Origin: Gammaproteobacteria bacterium
Lineage (GTDB): Bacteria; Pseudomonadota; Gammaproteobacteria; Chromatiales; Chromatiaceae
Length of the DNA stretch: 59,439 bases
Direction: 5' to 3'
Assembly: GCA_009908845.1 (NCBI GenBank)
Contig: JAAAOQ010000174.1
Location: 1 to 59,439, forward strand
A program made the position numbers and the translations under genes. Position 1 is the stretch's first letter; each line of letters begins with the position of its first letter. Of this stretch, positions 1-7,658 are shown in pieces. A model generated the notes under the pieces. The model was not told where the DNA came from and did not search any database. It worked only from the letters and a program-made list of their open reading frames with translations.

Positions 1-1
1 C

Positions 2-145
2 GTTGAACGCCTCGCGGCCGACCCAGCCCGCCTCGAGGCGCTGTGCCGCGACTACTGGGCCTACCTGAATGCCCCGCTGGAACGCCTCACCAGCGACTGG
101 AAACAGCAGTGTGACCGATGGCTGCACAAGCACCGATTCCTCTGA
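2..145 (+). CDS. C-terminal end of an unrecognised protein (5' end outside window)
   Basis: An open frame runs in from the left edge and stops with TGA at 143-145. About 47 residues are visible, rich in Leu, Arg and Trp (for example DYWAYLNAPLERL), with GC-rich third positions like the neighbouring genes, so it looks like a real gene end. It overlaps the next start codon by 28 bases, which suggests translational coupling. I do not recognise the family from this short tail. Confidence 0.5.
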   Translation, partial: VERLAADPARLEALCRDYWAYLNAPLERLTSDWKQQCDRWLHKHRFL

Positions 146-837
146 TCGCGATCACCGGCCCGACACGGGGCTCGCACGCGCCCAAGCTCCTGGTCAGGCT
201 CGCGCTACGCCTGGCTGGAGCACGCGCGGAACTGATCACGCCCGCCGATCCCAAACCCGCGATCCAAGAGCAGGCCCACGGTGTCGTGATTACCGGCGGA
301 CATGACATCGACCCGGTACTCTATGCGGCCGCACCCGAGGTCTCGCCGAAGTACGACCCGGAGCGCGATGCGCTGGAGTCGGCCGTGATCGATCGGGCAC
401 TTGGGCGCGGCTTGCCGCTGCTCGGCATCTGCCGCGGCGCGCAACTCCTGAACGTCCGGCTCGGCGGAAATCTGTTCCAAGAGCTGCGCTCGCGCCGGAA
501 GCAGACCTCGAATCGCTGGACCATCTTCCCGCTGAAGACGCTCTGTATCGAGCCCGGCACCGAGCTGGAGCAGCTGCTCGGGGCGCCGCGCGCGCGGATC
601 AACAGCCTCCATAATCAGGGGATCGACCGGCTTGGAACGGGGCTAGTGGTCGCCGGCCGCGACTTAGATGGGATCGTGCAGGCGGTTGAGGCCCCTGAGC
701 ATTGCTGCCTGCGCGGCGTGCAATGGCACCCCGAGTTCCTGCTCTACAGCCGCGGTCAGCGCCGGCTGTTCGCCCAGCTGGTCGAGGCCGCGCGGAGGCG
801 GATCAGCGATCGCGACAGCTCTGTTAGGGCTTCTTAA
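118..837 (+). CDS. Class I glutamine-amidotransferase-like hydrolase (peptidase C26, PuuD-like)
   Basis: A 239-residue protein of the gamma-glutamyl-GABA hydrolase family, which cleaves gamma-glutamyl amide bonds in the cytoplasm. Visible signatures are GVVITGGHDIDP (residues 55-66), the nucleophile elbow LLGICRGAQLLN with Cys105, and the His204/Glu206 pair in GVQWHPEF. Length matches the family (about 240-255). The substrate is not evident: no other putrescine-pathway gene is nearby, so PuuD itself is only one option. The last residues (SSVRAS) are encoded by a copy of a short dispersed repeat that also supplies the stop codon region, so the C terminus may have been altered by that element. 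Confidence 0.85.
   Translation: MAAQAPIPLIAITGPTRGSHAPKLLVRLALRLAGARAELITPADPKPAIQEQAHGVVITGGHDIDPVLYAAAPEVSPKYDPERDALESAVIDRALGRGLPLLGICRGAQLLNVRLGGNLFQELRSRRKQTSNRWTIFPLKTLCIEPGTELEQLLGAPRARINSLHNQGIDRLGTGLVVAGRDLDGIVQAVEAPEHCCLRGVQWHPEFLLYSRGQRRLFAQLVEAARRRISDRDSSVRAS
820..834 (+). repeat. Dispersed short repeat A, copy 1 (end of the PuuD-like gene)
   Basis: TCTGTTAGGGCTTCT occurs here and again exactly at 35967-35981. Related copies lie at 45607-45628 (minus), 52361-52380 (minus) and 52421-52442 (plus). This copy overlaps the last codons of the PuuD-like gene, and the similarity to the 52421 copy continues into the following CTGTCAG. Confidence 0.6.
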
Positions 838-864
838 CGGCTGTCAGCAGGTGAGCCCCAACCC

Positions 865-1293
865 TTGGAAGCCTATCTCGGCCTGTTCTCGGCCGCCTTC
901 ATCGCCGCGACCCTTCTGCCGTTCTATTCGGAAGCGCTGCTGGTCGGTCTGCAAGCCGGCGGCTACGACCCTTGGGCGCTCTGGCTCTGGGCCACAGCCG
1001 GCAACACGCTGGGCGCGGCCGTCAACTGGGCGTTGGGGCGCTGGCTGCTGCACTATCAGGACCGGCGCTGGTTCCCGTTCAAGCCCGGCAAGCTCGGCCG
1101 CGCGCAGCGCTGGTACCAGCGCTGGGGCGTCTGGTCACTGCTGATGGCCTGGCTGCCAGTCGGCGGCGATGCGCTTACCTTCATCGCCGGGGTGATGCGA
1201 GTGCGCTTCGATCTGTTCTTCGCCTTGACCTGGATCGGAAAGGGCGCGCGCTACGCGGCGGTGTTGGGGCTGTTTGGGCTGGCCGCGTTTTGA
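865..1293 (+). CDS. YqaA/DedA-type small integral membrane protein
   Basis: A 142-residue hydrophobic protein resembling the YqaA branch of the SNARE-associated/DedA superfamily. Features are an N-terminal hydrophobic stretch followed by PFYSEALLVGL, a central AGNTLGAAVNWALGR segment, a basic cytoplasmic loop, then WLPVGGDALTFIAGVMR and a last membrane segment. DedA relatives act in membrane lipid and proton-motive-force homeostasis; the YqaA role is not established. The start is TTG at 865, preceded by a weak CAGGTGA; no in-frame ATG gives a better N terminus. It is convergent with hldE. Confidence 0.8.
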   Translation: MEAYLGLFSAAFIAATLLPFYSEALLVGLQAGGYDPWALWLWATAGNTLGAAVNWALGRWLLHYQDRRWFPFKPGKLGRAQRWYQRWGVWSLLMAWLPVGGDALTFIAGVMRVRFDLFFALTWIGKGARYAAVLGLFGLAAF

Positions 1294-1368
1294 GTTGGAG
1301 CCAGAGTCGCCTTGATCGGATCGCCGGCGAACGATGACCGGCAGAGGCAGGTCGCTTGCGCCATCAGG

Positions 1369-2880
1369 TCAACCCTCGCCGGATTCACTCGCGCCAGATC
1401 GATCCTGCCGCATGCGCCGGATGATGCCGCTCGTGCTGCGTTCTTCGAGCAACGGGACCAGCACCAGCTCGCCGCCCCAGGCGCGCACCTGCTCCGCGCC
1501 AACGACCTGCTCCGGACGGTAATCCGCACCCTTGGCAAGCACGTCCGGGCGCAGCGCCTCGATCAGTCGCAACGGTGTCTCCTCATCGAAGAGCACCACC
1601 GCATCGACAGCCGCCAGCGCGGCCAGTACCCGGCCGCGATCGCCCTCACCGATCAGTGGACGCTCCGGCCCCTTGAGCGCACGCACCGAGCGATCGGTGT
1701 TGAGACCGACGACAAGTCGCTGACCGTAACGCCTGGCGCGTTCGAGGTAGCTGACATGCCCGGCATGCAGCAGGTCGAAGCAACCGTTGGTGAAGACCAC
1801 GCGCTCGCCGGCTGCCTGCCAGGCCCTGACCTGCCCCCGCACCTCGTCAAGCCGGCCGATCTTGGCCACTTGCCCGAGCGCGGCCTCCTCGCTGAGCGCG
1901 TGCTCGAGCTCGCTGCAGGAGACCGTCGCAGTGCCGACCTTGCCGACGACGACCCCGGCGGCAAGGTTGGCCAGATGGGCCGCATCCAGCGGTTCGAGCC
2001 CAGCAGCGAGCGCCGCCGCAAGCGTGGCGATGACGGTGTCACCGGCGCCGGAGACATCGAAAACCTCGCGCGCAACCGCCGGGATGCGCGTTTGGGCCTC
2101 GGCATCGATCACCGCCAGCCCAAGCTCGCCCAGTGTCAGCACCAGCCGCTCGAGTCCGAGCGCCTCGTGCAGCCGCAGGGCCGCGGCGATCAGTCCTTCC
2201 AGATCGCCAACCTCGGTATCGGCGACCGCGGCCAGCTCGGCCCGGTTCGGGGTGATCAAGGTGGCGCCCTGGTAGCGCTCGAAATCGCGGCCCTTGGGAT
2301 CGATGAGCACCGGTATCCCGCGCGCGCGCGCCGCCGCGATCAGACGCTGGCAGAGCGACCCGGTGAGCACGCCCTTGGCATAGTCCGAGAGCACCAGCAC
2401 CGCAACCTCCGCAAGCTCGGCCTCGACCGCCACGAACAACCGCGCTTCGAGCTCGGCGCTCAGCGCTGCAGTGCGCTCGGCATCGATGCGCAGCATCTGC
2501 TGATGATCGCCGATGACCCGCGTCTTGGTCGTGGTCGGCCGCGCCGGATCGGCGACCACGGCCGCGGTGCCGGTGCCCTGCTCTGTCAGCAACTGCAGCA
2601 GCCGCTCGCGCGCCGGGTCATCGCCGGTGACGCCGGCGATGTGCGCATCGAGTCCCAATGCACGCAGGTTGCGCGCGACATTGGCCGCACCGCCGCCGGT
2701 CTCGGTCTCTTGCGTGAGCTGCAGCACCGGCACTGGGGCCTCTGGTGAGATCCGGCTCACCTGGCCCCAGAGGTAGCGGTCGAGCATCAGGTCCCCGACC
2801 ACCAGGATGGTCGCACCGCCAAAGCCAGATCGCAGCGCGGCGGTCACCTGCTGCGGCGCGACGAAGGGGATACCGAGCAT
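1369..2880 (-). CDS. hldE: Bifunctional D-glycero-beta-D-manno-heptose-7-phosphate kinase / heptose-1-phosphate adenylyltransferase
   Basis: Two-domain enzyme for two steps of ADP-heptose synthesis for the LPS inner core. The N-terminal ribokinase-like domain shows GGGAANVARNLRALG (near residue 62) and the DVSGAGDT catalytic motif (near residue 276). The C-terminal nucleotidyltransferase shows FTNGCFDLLHAGH (near residue 363), and KGADY and ERSTSGIIRR follow. With the ATG at 2880 the protein is 503 residues; family members are usually about 475. The frame also stays open to a TTG at 2913 that overlaps the end of gmhA. Neither start has a convincing ribosome site. I prefer the ATG because LGIPFVAP matches the usual N-terminal position. 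Confidence 0.93.
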   Translation of the reverse strand: MLGIPFVAPQQVTAALRSGFGGATILVVGDLMLDRYLWGQVSRISPEAPVPVLQLTQETETGGGAANVARNLRALGLDAHIAGVTGDDPARERLLQLLTEQGTGTAAVVADPARPTTTKTRVIGDHQQMLRIDAERTAALSAELEARLFVAVEAELAEVAVLVLSDYAKGVLTGSLCQRLIAAARARGIPVLIDPKGRDFERYQGATLITPNRAELAAVADTEVGDLEGLIAAALRLHEALGLERLVLTLGELGLAVIDAEAQTRIPAVAREVFDVSGAGDTVIATLAAALAAGLEPLDAAHLANLAAGVVVGKVGTATVSCSELEHALSEEAALGQVAKIGRLDEVRGQVRAWQAAGERVVFTNGCFDLLHAGHVSYLERARRYGQRLVVGLNTDRSVRALKGPERPLIGEGDRGRVLAALAAVDAVVLFDEETPLRLIEALRPDVLAKGADYRPEQVVGAEQVRAWGGELVLVPLLEERSTSGIIRRMRQDRSGASESGEG

Positions 2881-2902
2881 GGAGCAGAAGCCGATTAAGG
2901 GG

Positions 2903-3481
2903 TCAAGCGGCAACCGCAGCGCGCCGTTCGACCAGGTCGCAGAGGATGTGGCCGACTAGCATATGGGCCTCCTGGATGCGCGCAGTGCGGCACGAGGGCA
3001 CCCCGAGCCAGAGCTCGCAGCAGTGGCGCAGTTCACCGCCATCGGCGCCGGTCAATCCGACCCGATACAGGCCGAGCTCGCCGGCGCGTGCCATCGCCCG
3101 CAGCACGTTCGGGCTCTTGCCCGAGGTCGAGAGCCCGATCAGGACATCACCGGGACGCCCCAGGGCCTCGACCTGGCGGGCGAAGATCGACTCGAAGCCG
3201 TAGTCGTTGGCGACCGAGGTCAGCACCGCCGTGTCGGTGGTCAACGCGATCGCTGGCAGCCCGGAGCGCTCGCGCTCGAAGCGCCCGACAAGCTCCGCGG
3301 CCAGATGCTGACAATCGGCGGCGCTGCCGCCGTTGCCGATCCAGAGCACCCGACCGCCGCGCGCGATCGCATCCGACACCTTGGCCGCGAAGCGCTCGAT
3401 CTCGGGTCGCAGGTCCTGGAGGCCTTGCACCAGCTCATGATGCGCGGCGAGCGCAGCGGTGATCGGGTCAAGCTCATTCAC
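2903..3481 (-). CDS. gmhA: Phosphoheptose isomerase (SIS domain)
   Basis: A 192-residue SIS-domain enzyme converting sedoheptulose 7-phosphate to D-glycero-D-manno-heptose 7-phosphate, the step before HldE. Motifs are GNGGSAADCQHLAAEL, LTSVANDYGFE and GLSTSGKSPNVLRAM, and the length is typical of GmhA. Start is GTG at 3481. It lies directly upstream of hldE on the same strand, so the two probably form one operon for heptose supply. A Pho-box-like site lies only 20 bases upstream of this start, but it more likely serves the divergent PstS-like gene. Confidence 0.9.
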   Translation of the reverse strand: MNELDPITAALAAHHELVQGLQDLRPEIERFAAKVSDAIARGGRVLWIGNGGSAADCQHLAAELVGRFERERSGLPAIALTTDTAVLTSVANDYGFESIFARQVEALGRPGDVLIGLSTSGKSPNVLRAMARAGELGLYRVGLTGADGGELRHCCELWLGVPSCRTARIQEAHMLVGHILCDLVERRAAVAA

Positions 3482-3500
3482 GTGCTGATCTTACCTTTGG

Positions 3501-3518
3501 GTGACAATGCTATGACGA
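3501..3518 (-). promoter_or_regulatory. Candidate Pho box between gmhA and the PstS-like gene
   Basis: On the minus strand the site reads TCGTCAT-AGCA-TTGTCAC, two GTCA half-sites spaced 11 bp, as in the PhoB consensus CTGTCAT-N4-CTGTCAC. The plus strand reads GTGACAATGCTATGACGA, nearly the same as the site upstream of phoX at 48137-48154. It is 108 bases upstream of the PstS-like start, though in reverse orientation relative to that gene. Confidence 0.5.
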
Positions 3519-3626
3519 TACTGCGGTAGCGACCGGCGCACTGGGTTCTATATGCTCCGCGGCGCATGACGTTACCACCTTCTTTCGACGCGCGGCCACG
3601 GCCGTCGCAACTGTTGAGGACGATCC

Positions 3627-4715
3627 ATGAAACGGTCTCGCTCGAATCTGGTCCAGCGCCTGACGGCAGCGGTATTGACCGCGCTCTTGCTGACGCCGGC
3701 AATGCTGATTGCAGGCGACAAGCCTTTGCGTCTCTATGGGACCGGGGGTACCTTTCCGGAACCGCTCTACCTGAGCTGGATGCACAGCTTCACCGCCGCG
3801 CACCCGCAGATCCAGCCGGATTATCAAGGGCTCAGCAGTGCCCGCGGCCTCAATGATCTCGCCGCCGGCCGCGTCGACTACGCCAGCGCCGATTTCAAGG
3901 TCTCCGCCGAGGACGCCAAGACGATGGCAGACGGCATCATCCAACTGCCAATGGCGGCAGCCGGTATCGTGCTGATCTATAACCTGCCGGAGGTCGGCCA
4001 GCTGGAGCTCTCGCGCGAGGCGATGACCGGCCTCTTCAGCGGCACCATCAGTCGCTGGAATGACCCGATCTTGACCAAGGCAAATCCGAACGCACGTCTT
4101 CCTGATCTCCCGATCACCCTGGTGGCCCGTTCCGGCGCCAGCGGTACCAGCTACAATCTGAGCGCGCATCTGAGCGCGATCAGTCCGGATCTTGCCTCGC
4201 GTGTTGGCGCCACGTTGACGCCCAACTGGGCAACAGTGATCAATCGCCCGGGCGGACTGGTGCGCGGCAGCGGCAACGATGGCGTCACGGCCCTGGTTCG
4301 GTCGATACCAGGCGCCATCGGCTATGTCGCCTACCCCTATGCCGACTTCACGAACACCCCGATGGCCGCCATCGAGAACCGCAATGGGCGCATGGTCGCA
4401 CCGAACCCGATCAGCTTCGCTGCCGCGATGAACGCCATCACCGACACAACAACCGGTGCGGCCGACATCGTCACGCTCGTCGATCCGCCCGGCGCCGATG
4501 CCTACCCAATCATCGCTGTCTCGTACCTGATGCTGCGCTCGCACTACGCGAGTACCGCGAAGCGAGAGGCGATCCTAGACATCGTCGAGTACGCGCTCGG
4601 CCCGGGCCAGTCAATCGCCGAGCGGATCGGTTACATCCCTTTCTCGCCGGCAGCGGTGGAGTTGGTCCGGGAGGGGCTCAGTCCGTTGAAGGCGAACGCA
4701 GTCGGTGAGCAGTAG
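3627..4715 (+). CDS. PstS-like phosphate-binding periplasmic protein
   Basis: A 362-residue exported solute-binding protein. A signal peptide spans about residues 1-30 (basic MKRSRSNLVQR, then a Leu/Ala core). The mature part begins with LRLYGTGGTFPEPLYLSWM and has the PstS-type YQGLSSARGLNDLAAGRVDY and VARSGASGTSYNLSAHLS segments (phosphate-contacting loops in the family). It would deliver phosphate to a Pst ABC transporter, but pstC, pstA and pstB are not next to it, so it may be an extra or surface-associated PstS. A Pho-box-like sequence at 3501-3518 fits phosphate control. Confidence 0.82.
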   Translation: MKRSRSNLVQRLTAAVLTALLLTPAMLIAGDKPLRLYGTGGTFPEPLYLSWMHSFTAAHPQIQPDYQGLSSARGLNDLAAGRVDYASADFKVSAEDAKTMADGIIQLPMAAAGIVLIYNLPEVGQLELSREAMTGLFSGTISRWNDPILTKANPNARLPDLPITLVARSGASGTSYNLSAHLSAISPDLASRVGATLTPNWATVINRPGGLVRGSGNDGVTALVRSIPGAIGYVAYPYADFTNTPMAAIENRNGRMVAPNPISFAAAMNAITDTTTGAADIVTLVDPPGADAYPIIAVSYLMLRSHYASTAKREAILDIVEYALGPGQSIAERIGYIPFSPAAVELVREGLSPLKANAVGEQ

Positions 4716-4826
4716 ACCACAGCCAGCCTGCGTTAGAATCGCCGTCGCGGCGTCAGCGTCGAGATCCGACCGCCGGCACCAAGATCCCCCGGCGACCCGG
4801 TCGCCGATCCGCGACGGAGCGAACCA

Positions 4827-5138
4827 ATGCCTCAATTGTTGACGAAGCCTGTTGTGCGCAATACCGCGATCGGGGTAGGCGTAGCCATTGCCGTTCCGGT
4901 CGCGGTCGCGGTGCTAGCCCCCTATCTGCGTCCTGCGGCCCGCTCGCTGGTTAAAGCGGGCCTGATGGTCGCCGAGCGGGGGCGCGAGGTGACGGCCGAG
5001 CTAGGCGAGGCCATGGACGACCTCGTGGCCGAGGTGCGTGAAGAGCTCCGCGACGAGCGCGCCGCGAGTGCAACGGTTGCCAGCACCGGCGAGCCGGCGG
5101 CTGAGACGGCCGGGAACCGAGATGTGGACGCCAGCTGA
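4827..5138 (+). CDS. DUF5132-type small membrane-associated protein
   Basis: A 103-residue protein with an N-terminal hydrophobic stretch (about residues 12-33, AIGVGVAIAVPVAVAVLAPYL), then the KAGLMVAERGREVTAELGEAMDDLVAEVREE helix that resembles DUF5132 proteins, and an acidic/Ala tail. The family's function is unknown. Its TGA stop shares a base with the ATG of the next gene (TGATG at 5136-5140), so the two are translationally coupled. The start has GGAG about ten bases upstream. Confidence 0.75.
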   Translation: MPQLLTKPVVRNTAIGVGVAIAVPVAVAVLAPYLRPAARSLVKAGLMVAERGREVTAELGEAMDDLVAEVREELRDERAASATVASTGEPAAETAGNRDVDAS

Positions 5139-5806
5139 TGCCCGCTGACGCCGCACCCGGCGCAGCGGCTTCTCACGAGGTTCCCGAAGCCCGGAGGCGC
5201 GCGGGTCCCGCCGCGGCCCAGATCGTCCATCGAACCCGCGAGCGCTGGCGGCTGCGCGTGCCGGAGCGCCGCTACGACCTCGCCTACTTCATCAGCCTGT
5301 ACGAGGCACTCCGCAAACAACCCGAGATTCGAGAGGTCACCGTCAACCCGGCGACCGCTAGCGCATTGGTCTGGTTTTCAGAGCGGGACGTCGACCATCT
5401 CCACGAAGCGCTGACCCGGGATGGATTGCTGTCGCTCCCAAGCCCCTCCATGCCACCGGACAGCGGCGCCGAACCGCTACAAGCGGCCGCAGGACGCGTG
5501 GTCTCCGCCGAAATGCCTGGCGATCACGACGATCCCGACGCCCAACATCCGAGCGTCCATCACGCCTTTCATATGTCGGTCAACGACACCCGCATCCTGG
5601 TCTTCCTGATCATGCTCGGCCTCTCGGTCTATCAACTGAGCAAGAAGCAGTTCCTCGCCCCGGCATTGACCATCGCATTGTATGTGATCGAGCTCCTCGC
5701 AGGACTCAGACTCGAGCGCGACGCCGCCGTGCGCGTCCATCAGCGGGTTACGGATGCCTCCCCGACCGATCGCGATTATCCTGAAGACCGTGATATCAGC
5801 ACTTAG
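5138..5806 (+). CDS. HMA_2-type domain protein with C-terminal membrane segments
   Basis: A 222-residue protein. Residues about 28-95 (AQIVHRTRERWRLRVPERR ... VTVNPATASALVWF) resemble the HMA_2 variant of the heavy-metal-associated fold, which has a ferredoxin-like shape but no CxxC metal site. A His/Asp-rich stretch (about 128-146: GDHDDPDAQHPSVHHAFH) may bind metal. Two membrane segments follow (about 150-190). In other genomes HMA_2 and DUF5132 proteins often sit beside P-type cation ATPases, but none is present here. Function is not established. Confidence 0.65.
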   Translation: MPADAAPGAAASHEVPEARRRAGPAAAQIVHRTRERWRLRVPERRYDLAYFISLYEALRKQPEIREVTVNPATASALVWFSERDVDHLHEALTRDGLLSLPSPSMPPDSGAEPLQAAAGRVVSAEMPGDHDDPDAQHPSVHHAFHMSVNDTRILVFLIMLGLSVYQLSKKQFLAPALTIALYVIELLAGLRLERDAAVRVHQRVTDASPTDRDYPEDRDIST

Positions 5807-5881
5807 GCTTCAGGTCCAGAGCCCACACCGCTGTGCTACCTTTTCAGATACCGATCGCTCAGAACACCCACGGGGTCAACA

Positions 5882-6100
5882 TTGGGAAACATCGTCGTCA
5901 CCGGCATCACCTTCGGTGTCTTTATGACCGAGGCGCTGATCCACTACAACATGGGGCAAGCAAAGTCTCGGGGCGGCTTCAAGCTGACGGTCCCGCCACC
6001 GAATGAGCTGGCCAAGATCGCCGCCGTCACAATGACCTTCTCGATCGCTACCGGCCTGCTGGTCAAGGCACTCCCGAAGGGACTGCAGTCGAAGATCTAG
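5882..6100 (+). CDS. Small conserved-looking membrane protein, function unknown
   Basis: A 72-residue protein with a TTG start (5882) preceded by a CGGGG. An N-terminal hydrophobic segment (NIVVTGITFGVFMTEALIHY), a Lys/Gly linker, PPPNELAKIAAVTMTFSIATG and a basic tail PKGLQSK suggest one or two membrane segments with cytoplasmic ends. It lies 75 bases after the HMA_2-type gene on the same strand and may belong to the same unit. Not recognised. Confidence 0.55.
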   Translation: MGNIVVTGITFGVFMTEALIHYNMGQAKSRGGFKLTVPPPNELAKIAAVTMTFSIATGLLVKALPKGLQSKI

Positions 6101-6124
6101 GCGACGACCACCGGGTGCCGTCCC

Positions 6125-7594
6125 TCAGCGCACGCGAATGTGCTCATAGATGCTCAGATAGTCCTGGGCCGGACGCGCCCAGGAATTGTCCATGCGCATC
6201 CCATTGAGCCTCAGCTGCCGGAAATAGTCCGGATATTCCCACCAAAGGCCGATCGCGCGTTTCATTGCCGATTCGAGGCCATCGAAGCTGAGCTCGTCGA
6301 AGACGTAGCCGTTGCGCTCCTCGAAGGGTCGGTCATTGTAGTTGGCATCAAATACGGTGTCGGCGAGCCCGCCGACGCGGCGGACGATCGGCACGCAGCC
6401 GTAGCGCATCGCGATCATCTGAGTCAGCCCGCAGGGCTCGTAGACACTCGGGATCAGGATCATGTCGGCGCCGGCATAGATCAGATGCGAGAGCTCCTCG
6501 TCATAGCCGAGCTCGAGGTGGGCATCGGTACTCTCCTGGAGCACCTTCTTCGCCTCCCAGAACTGGGCGTTCACGGCGGGGTCCTGGGCGCTGCCGAGCA
6601 GCACGAACTGAGCGCCCTGTTCCAGAGAGAAGTCGATCCCGTGGCGGATCAGCTCGATCCCCTTTTGCCGATCGAGACGGCTGATCACCGCGACGATCGG
6701 CTTGGCCGCATCGACGAGCCCGAGTCGGTTGCGGAGCGCAGTCTTATTGGCGCCTTTGTCAGCCAAGTGATCGGCGTCATACGGCACTGGGATGAAGGCA
6801 TCCGTTGCTGGATTCCAGGTGCCCGTATCGATCCCGTTCAGGACGCCGCCGAACTTCCGGTCGTGGGTGCGCAAAACACCTTGCAAGCCCATCCCTTGCT
6901 CGGTGTGCTGGATCTCCCAGGCATAGCGCGGCGACACCGTCGTGACGAAGTTCGAGAACACGATGCCCCCCTTCATCAGGTTGACCGCGCCCGGGTTACC
7001 GGGGTCCTGGAGGCGGTCGGGGACCATGAGCCGGCCAGCATCGAGCCCGTTCATGTGCAGCACATGCGGGGTCGTCCAGCCCTGGTGACCGAGGTTGTGC
7101 AGGGAATAGCAGACCCGCGTGTGGTCGAGCCCCATGGCCGCATAGCGCTCGAACAGCAGTACCGGGACCAAGCCGGTCTGCCATTCATTGCAGTGAATGA
7201 TGTCCGGCCGCTTGCCGGCGGCGAGCAGGAAGCTGAGGATCGCATGGGAGAAGAAGGTGAAGCGATCCGGATCATCGGCGTCGCCATAGATCGCGCCGCG
7301 ATTGAAGAACCCATGCTCGGAATGGGCGTCGACGAAGAAGCATTGCAGACCGTCGACCTCGCCACGCTCGACATCACAGTGCACCGCGCGATCATAGAAC
7401 GGGACCCAGAGGTCGCTGTGGTAGGTCTCCATGTCCTGGACCCGGTCATACCGCAGGCAATCATACTTCGGCAGGATGATATCGACCTGATGGCCATGAC
7501 TCGCGAGCTCACGGGAGAGCCCGTGGACGAAGTCGCCCAAGCCCCCGGCCTTAGCGACGGGCGCACACTCCGGCGTGGCCATCACGATATACAT
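6125..7594 (-). CDS. glgA: Glycogen synthase (ADP-glucose type, GT5)
   Basis: A 489-residue GT5/GT-B enzyme that extends alpha-1,4-glucan from ADP-glucose. Signatures are the N-terminal KAGGLGDFVHGLSREL (Lys15; family KxGGL), NGIDTGTWNPATD, SRLDRQKGIELI and the donor-site PSVYEPCGLTQMIAMRYG. Length is typical (about 475-490). GAGGGCG lies about five bases before the ATG. It follows the DUF4912-type gene by 64 bases on the same strand, so they are probably co-transcribed for storage-polymer metabolism. Confidence 0.93.
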   Translation of the reverse strand: MYIVMATPECAPVAKAGGLGDFVHGLSRELASHGHQVDIILPKYDCLRYDRVQDMETYHSDLWVPFYDRAVHCDVERGEVDGLQCFFVDAHSEHGFFNRGAIYGDADDPDRFTFFSHAILSFLLAAGKRPDIIHCNEWQTGLVPVLLFERYAAMGLDHTRVCYSLHNLGHQGWTTPHVLHMNGLDAGRLMVPDRLQDPGNPGAVNLMKGGIVFSNFVTTVSPRYAWEIQHTEQGMGLQGVLRTHDRKFGGVLNGIDTGTWNPATDAFIPVPYDADHLADKGANKTALRNRLGLVDAAKPIVAVISRLDRQKGIELIRHGIDFSLEQGAQFVLLGSAQDPAVNAQFWEAKKVLQESTDAHLELGYDEELSHLIYAGADMILIPSVYEPCGLTQMIAMRYGCVPIVRRVGGLADTVFDANYNDRPFEERNGYVFDELSFDGLESAMKRAIGLWWEYPDYFRQLRLNGMRMDNSWARPAQDYLSIYEHIRVR

Positions 7595-7658
7595 AGATCG
7601 CCCTCAAACAGCAGGTATAGGTTTATCAGTCGCAAAACCGGCACATCCGACGCGCCAA

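Noticed and set aside
1312..2748. Long plus-strand open frame (478 codons) across hldE
   Set aside because: Antisense to hldE; Arg/His/Gln-rich composition of a shadow frame in GC-rich DNA and no domain similarity.
3510..4544. 344-codon minus-strand frame opposite the PstS-like gene
   Set aside because: Antisense to an exported protein with a clear signal peptide and family motifs.
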